DNA of 64,000 nt from Ischnura elegans (GCF_921293095.1 NC_060259.1:28713812-28777811), one strand, 5' to 3'; shown: positions 24,873 through 38,800, counted from the first letter of the stretch. Program-made: numbers and translations. Notes: generated by a model not told the origin, from the sequence alone.

Positions 24873-25290
24873 AAATGGATCATGTTTCTCTATGGAAGCG
24901 AGGCTTGGATGTTGACAGCAGCAGAGAAGTCAAGAGTGGAAGCATTCGAAATGTGGTGCTACCGAAGAATGGTGGAGATAAAATAGATCGACTGTGTAAG
25001 TAACGAGGAAGTGCTAAGAAGAGTGGGAGAAAAGAGATGTCTCCTAAAAACCTTAATCAGAAGACGGGACAACTTGGTTGGCCACACTGTGAGGCATGAT
25101 GACCTGATGAAGACAATCATAGGACAGGTGGAAGGGAAGAATGGCAAGGGACGGCCCCGAATTAGTTACATAGGACAGGTTATAAAGAATGTAAAAGAAA
25201 AGAAATACCTCGCTATGAAAAACGGCTAGCGGAGAGGAGAGAGGAATGGAGAGCTGCGTCAAACCAATCTTAGGGTTGTTGATGAATGAT

Positions 25291-25913
25291 GATGATTTAT
25301 TTTATCTTGATGATGATACAATTACCGAACCATGATCGGAGCCAATAGTCAGTATAGGTCATTTTATTTCCCTCTATTCAATAGGCTTAATAGGACGCGT
25401 CACTTCCGTTCGACCTTTTAGCCGCTAGAGACTCGGAGACTACGCTAGGCTTAGATTGCTTCAGCAATTGAGAATGGATATCTTTAAGAGCGATACGGAG
25501 AACATCATATTAAAAACCCACAACGTTTCCAGGTCCGACAGAAACGAAAAATGAAGAGAGATATTTTGCCGAACGGATAGGTATGGGAATTCGTTTTTCC
25601 CCTGAAACATTCCTTTTTACACGTAAGCGGCTGGTGTTATAACAACCCCCGCCTTACACCTATTGAGGATGCTTACGGGGTAGTATGTAGATGACCTGTC
25701 TAATTGCCAAAAACTTACGCTATTATCTTAAAATTTTCTGGCGGAGTCCGTATAGGAAATTTTTTACCCCAGATTTTTATCATAGGTGGAACATTTACAT
25801 TTAAGACAATCGCAAATATTAATAAGGGTCCACTTTATATCCCATGAAAATTTCAAGATCATGGCATCAGTTTTACTAACTAATATGCCAGGAAAAAAGA
25901 TAAAACACTACTT
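25291..25913. other. No identified feature
   Basis: AT-rich but CpG-containing sequence between the RTE end and a MITE. Nothing recognised. Confidence 0.5.
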
Positions 25914-26155
25914 TAAAGGCCTGGTTACACGATACATTAACACGCACGGGTTAATATCTAAATGTATGAACGCGAGAATGAACGCCAAAAATGCACCGTG
26001 CAACCACTCAACTTGTGCGAATGCATGCACAGAAAATAGAACCTGTTCTAATTTGGTTCATGCATTCGTACATGTTCCGTTCCGGTTCACCAAAATCGTT
26101 CACGCAAACGTACATCAACTTGTACGTGTTATTGTACCGGGTAACCAGGCCTTTA
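25914..26155. mobile_element. AAGGCC-type MITE, copy 2, perfect 15-bp TIRs
   Basis: TAAAGGCCTGGTTAC begins the element and its exact complement ends it. The interior is a loose palindrome with GTACGTG/CACGCACGG blocks and the core GCGAATGCATG...GAACCTGTTC. It is in reverse orientation to the copy at 9.2 kb. A 134-codon frame that overlaps it is fortuitous. Superfamily uncertain (TTAA- or TTA-type target). Confidence 0.85.
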
Positions 26156-26647
26156 GAGTGCATTGCACCCTCCCAATACATTACTATTGAATAGCTTGAA
26201 ACTTAAGGTCCTATTGGCCGGATACTTTTTCTTTCGTTTCAGATTTGGCGAGTGCCTTGAGGAGTACGTAGTGCTTTCCGTTCACAAATTAAAGGGGCGT
26301 GTTTTTTATGGCACATTAGTTTCTTATGGCTCTAACCTGTCCATACCTATTCTCTGATATTCCCTTTTTTCAATATACCTATGCATACATTTAATAATTT
26401 CTGCCAATAATCAACGATTAACTTTCAGCACCGAGCAAACGAAATATATAGCGGATTAATTAAATGTTTGGTATTCTGTATTGGATGAATTAACACAATA
26501 ACATAAAAATAGGCAGCCCGCATGCCACGAAAGCTCCCCAAAGCAAATTGCTGGCTCTATGAGAGGGTACCCTGCCATATGCATCTTATGAGACAACATA
26601 ACTCGGAGGAAAGAAATTGTTTCCAGACAACCCACTAGTATCAGTAG
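26156..26647. other. No identified feature
   Basis: AT-rich sequence between a MITE and a hAT-like element. I see nothing I can name. Confidence 0.5.
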
Positions 26648-26945
26648 CAGGGGGGCAGTTATGAATTAAGGCTGGGGGGGTTTAGGTGCAACTAATACCA
26701 GGGTGTGTGGGGGTATGGAATACCCACCAGGATAAGCGGTAGGTGCGAGATTAATAAATTGCAGTTTTAAGATAAATGGTTCAAAATGGTGAGTTTTACG
26801 GCTTTCTGAAGGATAATTTATTAAACCTTACACTATTCTATGAATAATGTCAATCCAATTAAGTAAAATGGATTAAACTTAAAAGTTTCTCTGAGCTCTC
26901 GGGGGAGTTTCATCCCCCAAACCCACCCCCCTCGCTGCGCCACTG
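26648..26945. mobile_element. hAT-like G-rich MITE (298 bp)
   Basis: The right end CTCGCTGCGCCACTG is intact; the left end CAGGGGGGCAGTTATGA is decayed. Flanks ATCAGTAG and ATCAACAG are a diverged 8-bp TSD (6 of 8). The interior is closely related to the elements at 23.3 and 24.4 kb, for example AAAATGG.GA.TTTTACGGC. Confidence 0.85.
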
Positions 26946-29900
26946 ATCAACAGAACTGGCAAAATGAAACAGCACATATATTGATAAGAATGACGCAATA
27001 TGCAATTCATTCCCCGGTGAAGATCAAATGTGTTTCCCATGCTCACAATTTCAAATTATTAGAACCTTTAAACACATGCAAATGACAACCCAATCTAATA
27101 CAAGGAGCAACACACAGGCTCGTAATAATCAACCGCAAATATTATCCATAATAGGAACAGTCCAATTGCTTCCATTCATCAACAGTTCACTTAAAATACA
27201 CTAAACAAATATGCTTATGGGTTATTGGTAGCTATACCCTGCAATTTGAACAACTTCAGAGATAAGAAATATATTCAAAATTATGCTCACATTTTGCATG
27301 CACTTCAAAAATTGGCAAACAGAGAATCACGAAATGAGGAACTACCTACACAGAAAAACACCACATACAAATACTCAGAGATCAGACTGCTCAAAAACAC
27401 AAGGTATGCATCATGAATGGAATCGTCAATATGCTTTAACAAATATAACATTTCCAAAACACCATATGAAAAATGCCCACATTCACTCTGAAAAACAACT
27501 TTCTGCTAACCATGGGAAGAAATAACATAATTTACTAGCTACATACCATATTGTGGTCCCATTTATGCTTAATTGATTTAGAGAGCCAACACAATGAGGG
27601 AAGGGACATAAAAGTATATATATTCCCCCAGAAATCACTCTGCGGATGAGGATCAAGGTCCATGAACTATATCGGCCTTAAAGGAGGAATACTAGCATTT
27701 GAGGAATGGCTGCTCAGGATATTTAGGTTATTTAATTCTGCCCTCTACAAAAACATCTATTATTTTATGCAATGCAATCACTGTTAAAATGAAAATTACC
27801 ATAGCTTCAGATTAACATCGTAAATTTAAGAAATGCTTTTTTATTCCAAACCACATTTCCCTTCACAAATGACTGCTACACTAATCAGTGCATGGAAAAT
27901 CAGCGTTCTTAATAAGGGTAGATTGTTTTTTTCAAAAAAGACAGACTACATGAAAAAATCAAAACTAAGAAAGTTATCCTACTAAAACCTCATTTGTCCC
28001 AAGAATGATAAAATTTATCGAATTTATAAGATAAGAGTGAAATCACAGGAAAATTTTTAAAGGGAAAGATAAGTTGGATATGATAACATACTTTAAAACA
28101 TGTGGAAAAATATGAAATTTAAGTGAAGGCATTATTAGCAATATTTTTTAAGTAACTTTGGTATTACCAAGCCACTGACTACACCTCACCACTCTCATGC
28201 CTTTTTCCCCATTTTGCTTCTTGCTCTTAACATCTTGCTAACAATACCCATTCATCAACGAGTTTACACTAAGATGTTATCATGCCTGCTTCCAAAATCC
28301 TTCATCATAAATTATTTGAGAAAACATGGCTTCCACATGGACTAATCAACTCTTTTAAAAGCAATTCATTATATAATAAACAAGATGTCACTAGACACGC
28401 ATGATACAAGAACCTAAGCCTTGCAAATTAGGAGTGAAAAAATGGCACAATAATTTTAAGTCTCAACTCTTAATTCCATTCTTATTTGGTCCATATCACC
28501 ACCCATGATTATCCTTGTGGCACAAGAGAAACACTCTTAAGTATCAATTATTATTAAAAATCAACATATTTCTCCACCAATGCACTACAGCCAATTTTGA
28601 AAATTCTTCCAATAATCCTTAGAAAGAGTACAGAAACCTTGTTGCCACGCGTCAGCCACTCACATCGAATGCCCCTAAAATGATTAAAATTCACTCTCAT
28701 CGGTTTTATCTGTAAATAACCTTTACCAAATCAAAACTATGCTTTTATGTGGCAACCAGAAAAATGACGATTGCATGAGATTGCAAGAGACCCTGCTTAA
28801 TAACAGATTTGGAAGCACCCATTCCACTACCCAATGAGTCATCAAGTAGACACAGCTACCCAGTAATAGATTGCAATGATGAGTACATAATTCACAAAGA
28901 TGATCAAAAGCTGGTAATCAATATCCAATGACAACCATTACAAGATCAAAATTCATTATTTTAATGACAACTCTAGTTAGCACAGATTCCATTCTCTGGC
29001 CCCTTAACATTTACCTTTAACAAGTCACTTTCATTAGTAGATCAATAGGGTGTTAAAGTAAGCCCAGCTTACTAACTTCTCAATAAAAGCAAGATGGCTG
29101 AATAGTTACGTTCATGTTCAGAACCAACCATTAAGTATTAAGTACTTGGGACAAAAACTCTGTGCAATTAGAAAAACCTCTTCGTTGTACACTTCTAATG
29201 TACGTCAGCAAGAGAAATGAAGTAAATTTAGTGAAACCTCATGTACAAGGTGGAGATTTTAAGGGTTTTAGCATTCCAAAAATTTAAGTTTAGCTTCTAT
29301 TATCATTTCTTCTACATAAATTCACAGCTGACACTTGGCCAATTCACAACGCACCTATTTTCAGGGGACCAATTAATGCAGAAAACATGCCAATGGCATA
29401 GCAGTTCATCCTGCTTCCTATCAGTACCCTGTTCATTAAAAGCAGGAGCAACTGACTTCTTGAGTTTTTAATTTCGATAGATCATATAACAGTTGACTAC
29501 AAGAACATGAGCAAGGATGACTTAATGTGATTTGAATCTTGAAGCAACCTTAATGGATAGAATAATAATTCCAGTAAAAGGTCTTGTCCACTTTATCACA
29601 ATCATTACATTGCTCCCATAATGCAGCAAGGATGAGATCAAGGAACATTGAAATAAGGTAAAACCATTTGTGAATGTCAATAGGAATAAAGCTTTATGAC
29701 TCAATGATATAAGCTCTGTTTAGGTGACAACTTTTTTCCAATTCACTCATATTCCCTTATTCAAGTTCATACATTTTATCTTATTAACTCAGTCTTTAAT
29801 AGCGTGCTATTCAAAGGCATAAAAACACACAAATTTATCAGCTCTTCATTTTCCAAATGAAATTTGCAGTAAAAATTACAACAGAAATATTTCATACAAA

Positions 29901-32641
29901 GCTACCACAGACTAATAAACATGCTTAAGGTGTGACAAAATATAATTACTCTATGAACTGCTGTCATTTTTAATATTGTCTCATCATTTTAATATACTGT
30001 AAGACTTAATTGAATAACACGACTTTTATTTAATTAACAAAGACACTTTTAAGGTAGAGAAAATGCTGGACCAAAGTAGGCTTCATGAAAGACACACATT
30101 AATTAAAATATAAAAATAGCAATTACAAATATTGTATTTTAAAGAACCGAAAAAAGAAAGCTTTGATTTAATTCAGTGATTTAACAAATTTAACCAGCAC
30201 CTAATAAATGCTGTGAATCATGATTCCCATTTGCATCGCAAAATATTTCCAACTAAAACGTGGATATTTCACTACAAGAAATGAAAGAATCATTTCCCAA
30301 GTTCTTAAGAAATGTTTACAATTATTACCTTTACAAAACATAAAGAAACAATATACATAATACAAACATATTTAAGCCTGTAAATTGATGAAGGTGCATC
30401 ATACCTGATTGTGCGCAAAATGAAAACCTTCATACTATTCACAATGTGTGAATTTTAGCATTCACGAACTTGTAAGAGAAAAAATGAAACAGATAACCTT
30501 TTAACTCCAATAAATAGATTATACATTATAAATAAATGGTCCAGCTTCAAATCCATGTCATATGGATAACCCAGATACAATTGTACTGAATTGAAAACAT
30601 TGTAAAGATCAAATATAACAAGAGCATTGGCGATGAAACAATAACTCTGAAGAGGTGAAAAGTTATGCTAGCCAAATCCACAAAAGCACTAGTGAAGATT
30701 AAAATACGTTATGAGAAATAACAAAGAGGAAAGGATTACTCATCAAAAAGACAAGAAAAATTATGCATGCACCGTTAAATATTTCTATATCAAGGAATTA
30801 CTCAACAAGACGACAAATACATCCTTCAAGCCTCGCAGGAGGCATTCTTCTTAAGCAATTTACTCCCTCGTGCTTATTAGAAGGATTTCTATTTCAATAT
30901 AGTTGGACAGTTGTCAGCACCATATAGAAAGTCATACTTAAGGTACACACAAAACCATTTTTAAAAAATAGCATTTATTTTGTCAATGTACATGATTGAT
31001 TTATATTCCAACCAATTACCATTTTCTGTACGCCTTGCTGAACTCCACATTGATACACTGTTTGTGTTTAGCTCCAACCTATCACAAACCAAGATATTTT
31101 CTAAACAAAATTCTTAAGTAGACACCAGAAAATACAGTAAAATACATAGTTCACCAAAAACACCTCTTAACTAAAGAATAATAAAAATAATATCAGCTTC
31201 CGTGCAAATTAATTCCTTTTCAATAGGTTTTCAACCAGCAGTAAATAAACAGGGGTGGTCATAATTTGTACTTGTGTTCCACTTTTTTGATAAATTAGCT
31301 ACCTCTTTCTCCATCAAAAGAAAGAAGTTTTCTATTAATTGCCCGATTCGCAAAGAACAACTATGTCATCAGATTTTAATTACAATTTTCACTTGCTGCC
31401 ACTGCAACTTTCATGTGAACCTTGATTAATTATCAGTCATTTCCTTTATCTGCAATGTTAGCTCAAAATGTGGAAGACCTGAATACCAATACAATACAAA
31501 AGGGTGCCCAAGGCTTTGTAAAGTTCCAATATCATTGCAAACAACAGTCAAAAGTATGACATGTAACAGAATGTACCATTGATACACGGAATGTTAACAA
31601 GTCGCATAGTAAAGCACACCAAATGGCATGATGAATTTTTAAAAAAATTGGAAGGGAAACTATTATTTAAAAGGCAATTAACATAAGCAATAATTTTAGT
31701 AACAGTGTTCATCATAAATGTAAAACCTAATAACTGTGATAGGAATGTAAGGTAGAAATTCAAATAATTTAACAAGATTAATAGCTCACAATATTTTACT
31801 TGCCCCATCATCTTAGTGTTTAACAGCTTCAGGTGGACATTTTAGGTGCATGCGCCTAAGTAATAGTGAATGTTTTGGCAGTGTTACTCACCCTTGTTTG
31901 AGACACGAAAGAGGGAAATTTGGCTACCTTAAATTAGGAATTAATTGCTCAATGATATAAGAGTATCCCAAGCCAATGACCTTATTTATCTCTTTGTATA
32001 CTTATGAAATACTTTATTTCATTTGAAAACTGCAAACAAAAGTAGCAATTATATACAACAGCATGGTCAGAAGTGGATATTTTCACTAGAATTACATGAA
32101 TTCATCATACCAGAGAGATATTTCATCCCATTGTGTTAATGAACCAATTTGCAATAGAATTATCTCCATGACACCATCATAGGCCCAATGCGATTTGTGG
32201 ACCATATTACCTTATTTAACAGCATCATTTGAGACATTTTAATACTCCTCATCATTTACCTATTTCATAAAAACCTCAACACCTCCAGCCCTAATGACTA
32301 AATTCTTCTAGGATAACAGCCTTACCAGTCAAACATTCTCAGACAATGCTTGATACCATCGATATACCATTCTTAATCACTCTCTCATTACTTGGCACAT
32401 CATCAAACTTTGCCATCACCAATGCCTTTAGCAACACATGACATTTCATCTTCAATTTGTCTATCTATGATCCCCAACCTTATTTCCACAGATTCCAGAG
32501 GGTTTATTTTTTCATCTGCATACTGTGTGAACAAGAAACAAGTATTAGTCTTGAGAGGAGCTTTCGTACAAGTCTTCGGCTTCTCGAGTCCAACAAGAGG
32601 TACCCCTCCAAGACACCGCTCTCCCTCCCATCCCATTCTTT
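26946..32641 (-). other. Repeat-poor, CpG-poor stretch downstream of the stop; possible long 3' UTR
   Basis: I see no coding exon or transposon in these 5.7 kb. The sequence looks CpG-poor from about 27.7 kb upward, like the introns of the gene upstream. In several 60-base lines counted by hand C exceeds G on the plus strand (for example 17 to 10 at 29401-29460), as expected for a region transcribed from the minus strand, although one line (30001-30060) was balanced. I infer that the transcription unit continues through here, as a long 3' UTR or as an intron of a longer isoform. Confidence 0.4.
32503..32508 (-). terminator. Candidate poly(A) signal AATAAA
   Basis: This is the first AATAAA hexamer I see on the minus strand after the stop, about 134 nt downstream. 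It could end a short 3' UTR. CpG depletion continues to about 27.7 kb, so a more distal site is also plausible. Confidence 0.35.
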
Positions 32642-32869
32642 TTAACTGCTAGTGGACGCGAGAGGAGACACTGGCGACATTGGAGACCTTGACCTAGAGC
32701 CCGGCTGCGAGCCCAAGCACCCGTTGATGGTGACCACCACCTTCCTCGACCCTGCACGGTCCCGGTGCTCACACAACCAGATACCCTGCCATGTGCCTAA
32801 ATTCAGCTTCCCCTCCGAGATGGGGATCGTGAGGGAAGAACCCAGGAAACAGGCCTTCACGTGAGCGGG
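32642..32869 (-). CDS. Exon 5 of the YjbQ-family gene, with stop codon
   Basis: The acceptor is TTTCCAG. The exon reads PAHVKACFLGSSLTIPI, then LGTWQGIWLCEHRDRAG, and ends in a Ser/Pro-rich tail before TAA at 32644-32642. It is clearly more GC- and CpG-rich than the introns around it. The tail beyond the RKVVVTI strand has no counterpart in the bacterial proteins I know and may be lineage-specific. Confidence 0.95.
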   Translation of the reverse strand, partial: PAHVKACFLGSSLTIPISEGKLNLGTWQGIWLCEHRDRAGSRKVVVTINGCLGSQPGSRSRSPMSPVSPLASTSS

Positions 32870-35800
32870 CTGGAAAGAAAGGCAGTCATAAGAGAATGTC
32901 CTTTTAGAGAACTCTGTAGGCACCTATAAACGCACATTATTAGCTTCATAACTACTGCTTTAAGTACGCATATTAAAATGAAATAATTACCTTGATAGGC
33001 CTCAACTAATACCAACAATAACAAAGAAAGCATGTGTGGCCATAAAAAATTAAAATGTCTATATTTTTTATTCCCCATTACACACACCTTTTTTAATGTA
33101 TGGTCCCAGGTACACAGAGGAAGATTGTTCAAGATTTCTTAAAGTAACTTTAATTACAGGATGAATTAGATGACAGAAGAGAGTCAAAGGAAAATTTTAG
33201 AAGTTAGAAAATTGGAAATGCGGTAGAGTGGTGACAGAATACAACAGGTTAGACAAAACAGTAGGCAGGTTCCCCAAATGAAAACAATACCAAGTCTCGA
33301 AGAGAGTAAATTCCTTTCTAGCATTAAGAGAAGCACTTGGCTGCTTCTGATAATAACAAGCCCCCAACATTTTCTCAACCCTTGCCAATCCTCAAGATTA
33401 GGTGCCAAACTAAAGAACATAAAGAGGATTTCATGAAGGCCATTTTACATGGGGCACGAAATTGCGCAGGTTAGAGCTGCATTTATTTCTAAAATGGCAT
33501 GGAATTGTGCGAATGCATGAACGAAATTAGAACAGGGGCTATTTTGCCGTCTCGCATCCACTCATTCTCACATGTGTTCTAGCAATTCACCGCTTTACAT
33601 GACACAATTTTGATTGCCCCTTCGCACGTACGTCAGATTGCACAATTCCGTGTACTGTGTAAAACGGCCTTAAGAAAACCATTTGTATACAGCCAGAATT
33701 GTTCAAGGGAATTCCACATTACTCCACTGAAAGTGCAAGAAAATTCTGTAGTGTTTCAACAAAAATCCTAAAAGATTTCTGTAGAAATTCCTTAAATACA
33801 TTTCATTATTGTATGGAATTGTAAGAACTTTGAAAATAATTCTGTAGAAATATTTTGAAGAAATATCTAAAGTTTCTTGCAGGGTTCCTGCTTTCACTTC
33901 ATAAGTGAAGCTTTTAGTTTAAATGTGTTTTAATGAAATTTACGCCCCATATGACTTGAATATATTTTCAAATGAAAATGTCTCAGACTTTATTGAATCA
34001 TACCCATTATTGATTTAATTTCATAAATACAGGACTTGGATGGAAAGTTACATTGAAATCTGGGAAACCCAGATTAAGGGTTCATACCAACTTTCTATTT
34101 TCAAATTTCCCTGATTTCCAGTCCAAATTTTTTCCCCTAACTATATATTAATGGCAGAGAAGATGTACGCATGGATTTTATCGAAAAATGCAGCAAGTCA
34201 TACTGTGAAATTAATTCAACATCAGGCATAGAAATAAAGCCAAGTATGTAATACCAAGTGGCGTTAACTCCATACCATCCAGCAAAGATGAAAAAATAGT
34301 GCCCACCTCGACACTTGGATGCAGCAACGCTCCACTTCTTCAACCATAATGTTCATCTTTTGGCTGTGACACTGGAGATTTTCACTGACAATTGCCAAAT
34401 TTCCCTTACATTTCCATTACTTTCCCTCCAAAATTTTATTTCCCTGACATTTCCCTTACATCCCCGACTGGTATGAACCCTGATAATATCTTGAAAGCCA
34501 TACAAAACACCATAAAGATGGATGAAATTAATGTCTTAAGAGTAAGAAGCATTTGCATCTAAATAACCTAATACACAGGCCAATATATTGGCTTTTGCTC
34601 CACGGGCGAAAAGTGCCACCAGCTGATATATAGGCTCGAGCGTAGACCAGATTTTCAAACTAATATTGTTTTAATAATTAAATTTATCCTTTATTCTATC
34701 TAATAGAAATTATAATCAACAAATAATTCCTTTTTAGTAAAATAAAAAAACATTACATTGATATCTAAAATAGTAACTTCATATTGTACTATTTCATGAA
34801 GTGCTAAAAAACTCTTAAATTTAGGTTAGCACTTTTCGCTAGTGCCACCAAACTTTGGTGGCACTAAGAGGGTTAAGTAAGGGCCTTAAATTTCAACAGG
34901 AAGCCGATTTCAATCACTAATACCCCAGTTGAAAAAAAAAAGTACTTGGCAGTTTGTCTTTTGACTAATTACTTTTATTGGATAAAGGGGGATCATTTCA
35001 TTCACATAGGTAATTAGACCTCTCAATGGCACATTTCAATTCACCCCAGCCCCAGTCCCCAGTGACAATCTTGAGGGTTGCGCTGATCCTATTAACTCTA
35101 TTTCTTGTTTCAATAGTTACCCATCCTAGAACTTTAATCATATCTGTCAGCCTGTAGATTTTCTCGTGTCGACCTTGTACACACCTTGTGGCTTTTCTTA
35201 CCATCCTTTCAATTTTTTCCATTGGTCATATTTCATTGGGACCATATACTGAGAATCATCTTGAATTTTTAGAATATGTAATCACCATCACTAGTGAATA
35301 ATCCTTGTCAAACCCATCATACAGATTGGTTTGAGACAGCTCTCCACTCAATTCTCCTATTAGCTAATCTTTTCACACCAACTTATTTCTTCTTTTTCAC
35401 ATCCTTCTTCACCTGTTCCGTACATTTAATTCCATGTCCCTCAATAATTGTCTTCATTAGGCCAACATGTCTCAAGGTATGGCTGATTATTTTGTTTCGT
35501 CATCTTATCAAGGCTTTCGCTACGCTTCTGTCCTTCTCCTCTTACAACTTACTTGGTTGATCCATTCCATCCTCATCATTCTTCTACAGCACCACATTTT
35601 CTATTCCTCCAACCTTGATTTCTACAACATTGTCATTGCCCATACCACACTTCCATAGAAAACGTACTCCAAATGTATATTCTGGAGGGTGTTTCAGAGT
35701 CTCCCATTCCAAGCGGATCGGGAGACTTGACTTCGATTCCACATTGCTCACTATCAGCAAGAAAATCCATGCACTTCAGACTGCTTCCTATCTACTCAAG

Positions 35801-38800
35801 GAAGGCTTTCCGATAGGATAGAAGTAGATCGGGGTAGAGATGTTGGAAAGTCATTCCGGTTCCATAGGGTGTTATATTATGATGTTGTTTTAATTAATTA
35901 TTTGACTCTAATAAAATAATACCGTTATATTTCATGAGTGCTGTTATACGTGGATGTTCTGCAAGAGTAATATAGCCGTAGGGACATGCAAAAGGTGGGG
36001 TTATTTTATAGCCAAAAGTGGTGTTATTTTTTTCTAAAAGCGATGTTTTTTTTCCCTGAAATCGGGCAAAATAATTGATGTCGATTGAGAGCCATCCTTC
36101 CAGTGGCTCACCCATTGCCCTAAATTTAGGATATTATTGACAGGGAATAATTTAAGCAATAACATATATGGAGTATTGACTGAATTCACCCATGTCACAC
36201 ATTTTATCCTTCGCGTATCCATATATCTAGCTTACATAGAGAGAAATTACTTTTAAATGCCTGTAATTTCAAATGAAATATTGCTATTGTGATCAAGTTG
36301 TCATCTTTTACTCTCTTTGTTTTGTTCTCTTATCTGTTAAAACAGTGCTATAGCAGGAAAGAAATCTTTCCCAGTCCACGTTTACAGAGGGGATCCAAAT
36401 TGCTTAAAGGCGCTTAGATGCAAACGATGTCTCAGACATTTGAGCTCCTGGATTGCTTTAATTATATATCCACTTAACCCTGGTAATTTTTGTTTTTGTA
36501 GTAATTTCTGTAATTCTCCCAACCCCAACTTCTCTGTCTCCATTGATTCCAGGCCATGAATTTTTTGTCTTTAAGTCAGGGTTCATGTCTGTAGTCGGAA
36601 CTTCTTAGGGATCAAAAACTGAGATCTTTTCAAAAACCTATTCTTCTGCTTAGGTCTTCTACCATAAGAGAACTAAGTTTGGTTGATGCCTTTTCAGCCA
36701 TCTGCATAGGTATTAACTTTACAGCAGCTGCTTTAGAGGTTGTCATGTTTTGCAGATGTAATAAGTGTTTTATCAAAAAAGTACTCTTATGAATATTTTC
36801 GAGGCTCATTTTTAACTTCCTTAACCCTTTCAAAACTGTGGAGTTCTCTCCTTAGCATGAATGCAGGACTGCGCCCCAAGAGACTCTTCGGTCTTCTCTG
36901 TATGGAGCATTTATGTTGGACATTTGTTAAGAAGGATCTTGCGGATAATCACACACTCTAAACACCAACCTTTTTTGATCCTTCCTAGTGGGGATTTCGC
37001 ATTATCTTGGGCTCCGAGGGTAGTTGGTCTCCCTCCTTTTGCGGTATACAACCCTACCAGTGGCATTGGTTCGCTGTCAACTCATGCTTTGTTTATATGA
37101 ATTAGCTATATGGATGATTGTTGCTTGCAAGTAAATTGCAGACTTCCAATTGAATTCCTTGTTTTATTCCGAGAATTTTAAAATTTTCAATGAAGCTCTA
37201 ACGTCAGCATTAATGAATTTAATGCATTAACAATTTCCATGTTTATTTTATACTGAAATCGAGATACAAGTTAATATCTATGGTAGAATTTTATTTAAAA
37301 TTGTGTGCGCTGCTCAAAAGACAAAATTCAATTCTTAGTTTATATATTTTTTTTAAAGAAGCATAAATGTACATATTTATTTCGCAAACTAACTGAATGA
37401 ACAATTGTATGACTGTGGCCCCTTGCCACAAAGAGGGGTAACATAACACAAGGGGTCTAGGTTCATGCTCCCGGATTTCAGCAGTTATAGCCTGTGTTGG
37501 GTCCCGAAACTAAGACTTAGCGAACCCACTAGTGTCATAAAAGGAGGAGAGCAAGGAAACGTGTATTTTCGGCATTCCTTCGCCTGCATAGGAAAATCTC
37601 AGACAAAAAATTTTGCCTTTCATCTCCCGGGTCAAGAAATGTCCTGCCCCATATTTTCGTCCTTAGTAGCAAAAGGGTTAACTCTTTATAGAATGTGAGC
37701 GTTTGGATAGTTTGAACCCTCCAGTAATTTTATTAAGTCAACCATCAGATTCTCATGGCATTTTGGCTACTTTGTGGACATCGTGTGAACGCGGTTTAGA
37801 CATCCTCCCGACAAACAAGTCGCCTTATTTCCTCGAATGTGTTTTGATGTGGAAATCATGAATTTTCTCCAATTCATGGGCGATTTTCACCAACTCATAC
37901 GCGATTTTCATCATTTTTCTGCTCATGCTTCTCCCACGAAATTGTTTTTCGAGGCGTATATTTAAGCCGTAATTTTTTCACTGCATTGGCCGCTCACCGA
38001 CGCGACGAATTTCCGCGGGCCACTGTTCATGGCATAGAGCCGTGAAATCCTGAGAGTCGTCTTGTAGGAAAGTGGCCTGAATTTTACGGTGCTGTGCCGG
38101 GAACGGCTGCCGGTGATAAGTCGTTTCGGCTGAAAGCTGCCTCAATGTAGCTCCGTGTGTATTTCACGGAATCACCGGCGCACCGCCGCTTTTTGCCGCT
38201 TTCAGACTTTGCTCCGGCTGCCGTCAACGGCACGGCACCGTGCTTTCAAGTAACCATTGGTCTCAGTGCATGTCTTCAAACAAGTTGAATCGTGCAGTTG
38301 ACAGCACGGCGTTGTCGACCGTCAGCAATGCAAGGTTCAATCCGGCCCGGCGGTGCGCCGTTTATGGCGTGAAATACACACCGTACTACCTTGAGGCTAC
38401 TTTCAGACGCGACGACTTTTCGCCGGCCGCCATTCACGGCACGGTGCCGTGAAATTCAGGCCACTTTCAAACGAGACATTTCACGGCGCTCTGCCGTGAA
38501 CGTCGGCCCATGGAAATTCGTCGTATCGGAAAGCGGCCAAAGCAGTGAAAAAATTACGGCTTAAATATACGCCTCGAAAAACAATTTCGTGGGAGAAGCA
38601 TGAGCAGAAGAAAAAATGGTGAAAATCGCGTCTGAGTTAGTGAAAATCGCCCATGAATTGGAGAAAATTGCAATTAACATGAAATTCGCGTATTTGCGGG
38701 AAAACGCCGGAATTCGCGTTACCGCATTTGCGAATTTTGCATGTCCCTAAATATAGGTGTAAGTGAATTTAATTATCACGTAAATTACACAATATATGTG

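Larger units (their letters stand above)
23990..25290 (+). mobile_element. RTE-like LINE remnant, interrupted by two insertions
   Basis: From 24055: LRFAADIAVIADTEKDLNKT and TMARYQL (reverse transcriptase motif C with YADD decayed to FAAD), then KHKLDEVKEFSYLGR, then CY at 24409. After the insertions: MFLYGSEAWMLT (24888 onward), FEMWCYRRM, SNEEVLRRV, LVGHTVRHDDLM and KGRPR. It ends with GAGAGCTGCGTCAAACCAAT and a GATGAATGATGATGAT tail. Many stops and frameshifts; dead. Copies at 18.8 and 35.3 kb share the same 3' end. Confidence 0.88.

Noticed and set aside
25786-26190. 134-codon plus-strand frame
   Set aside because: Most of it crosses the AAGGCC-type MITE with perfect TIRs; the Cys/His-rich look comes from the MITE's GCATGCA words.
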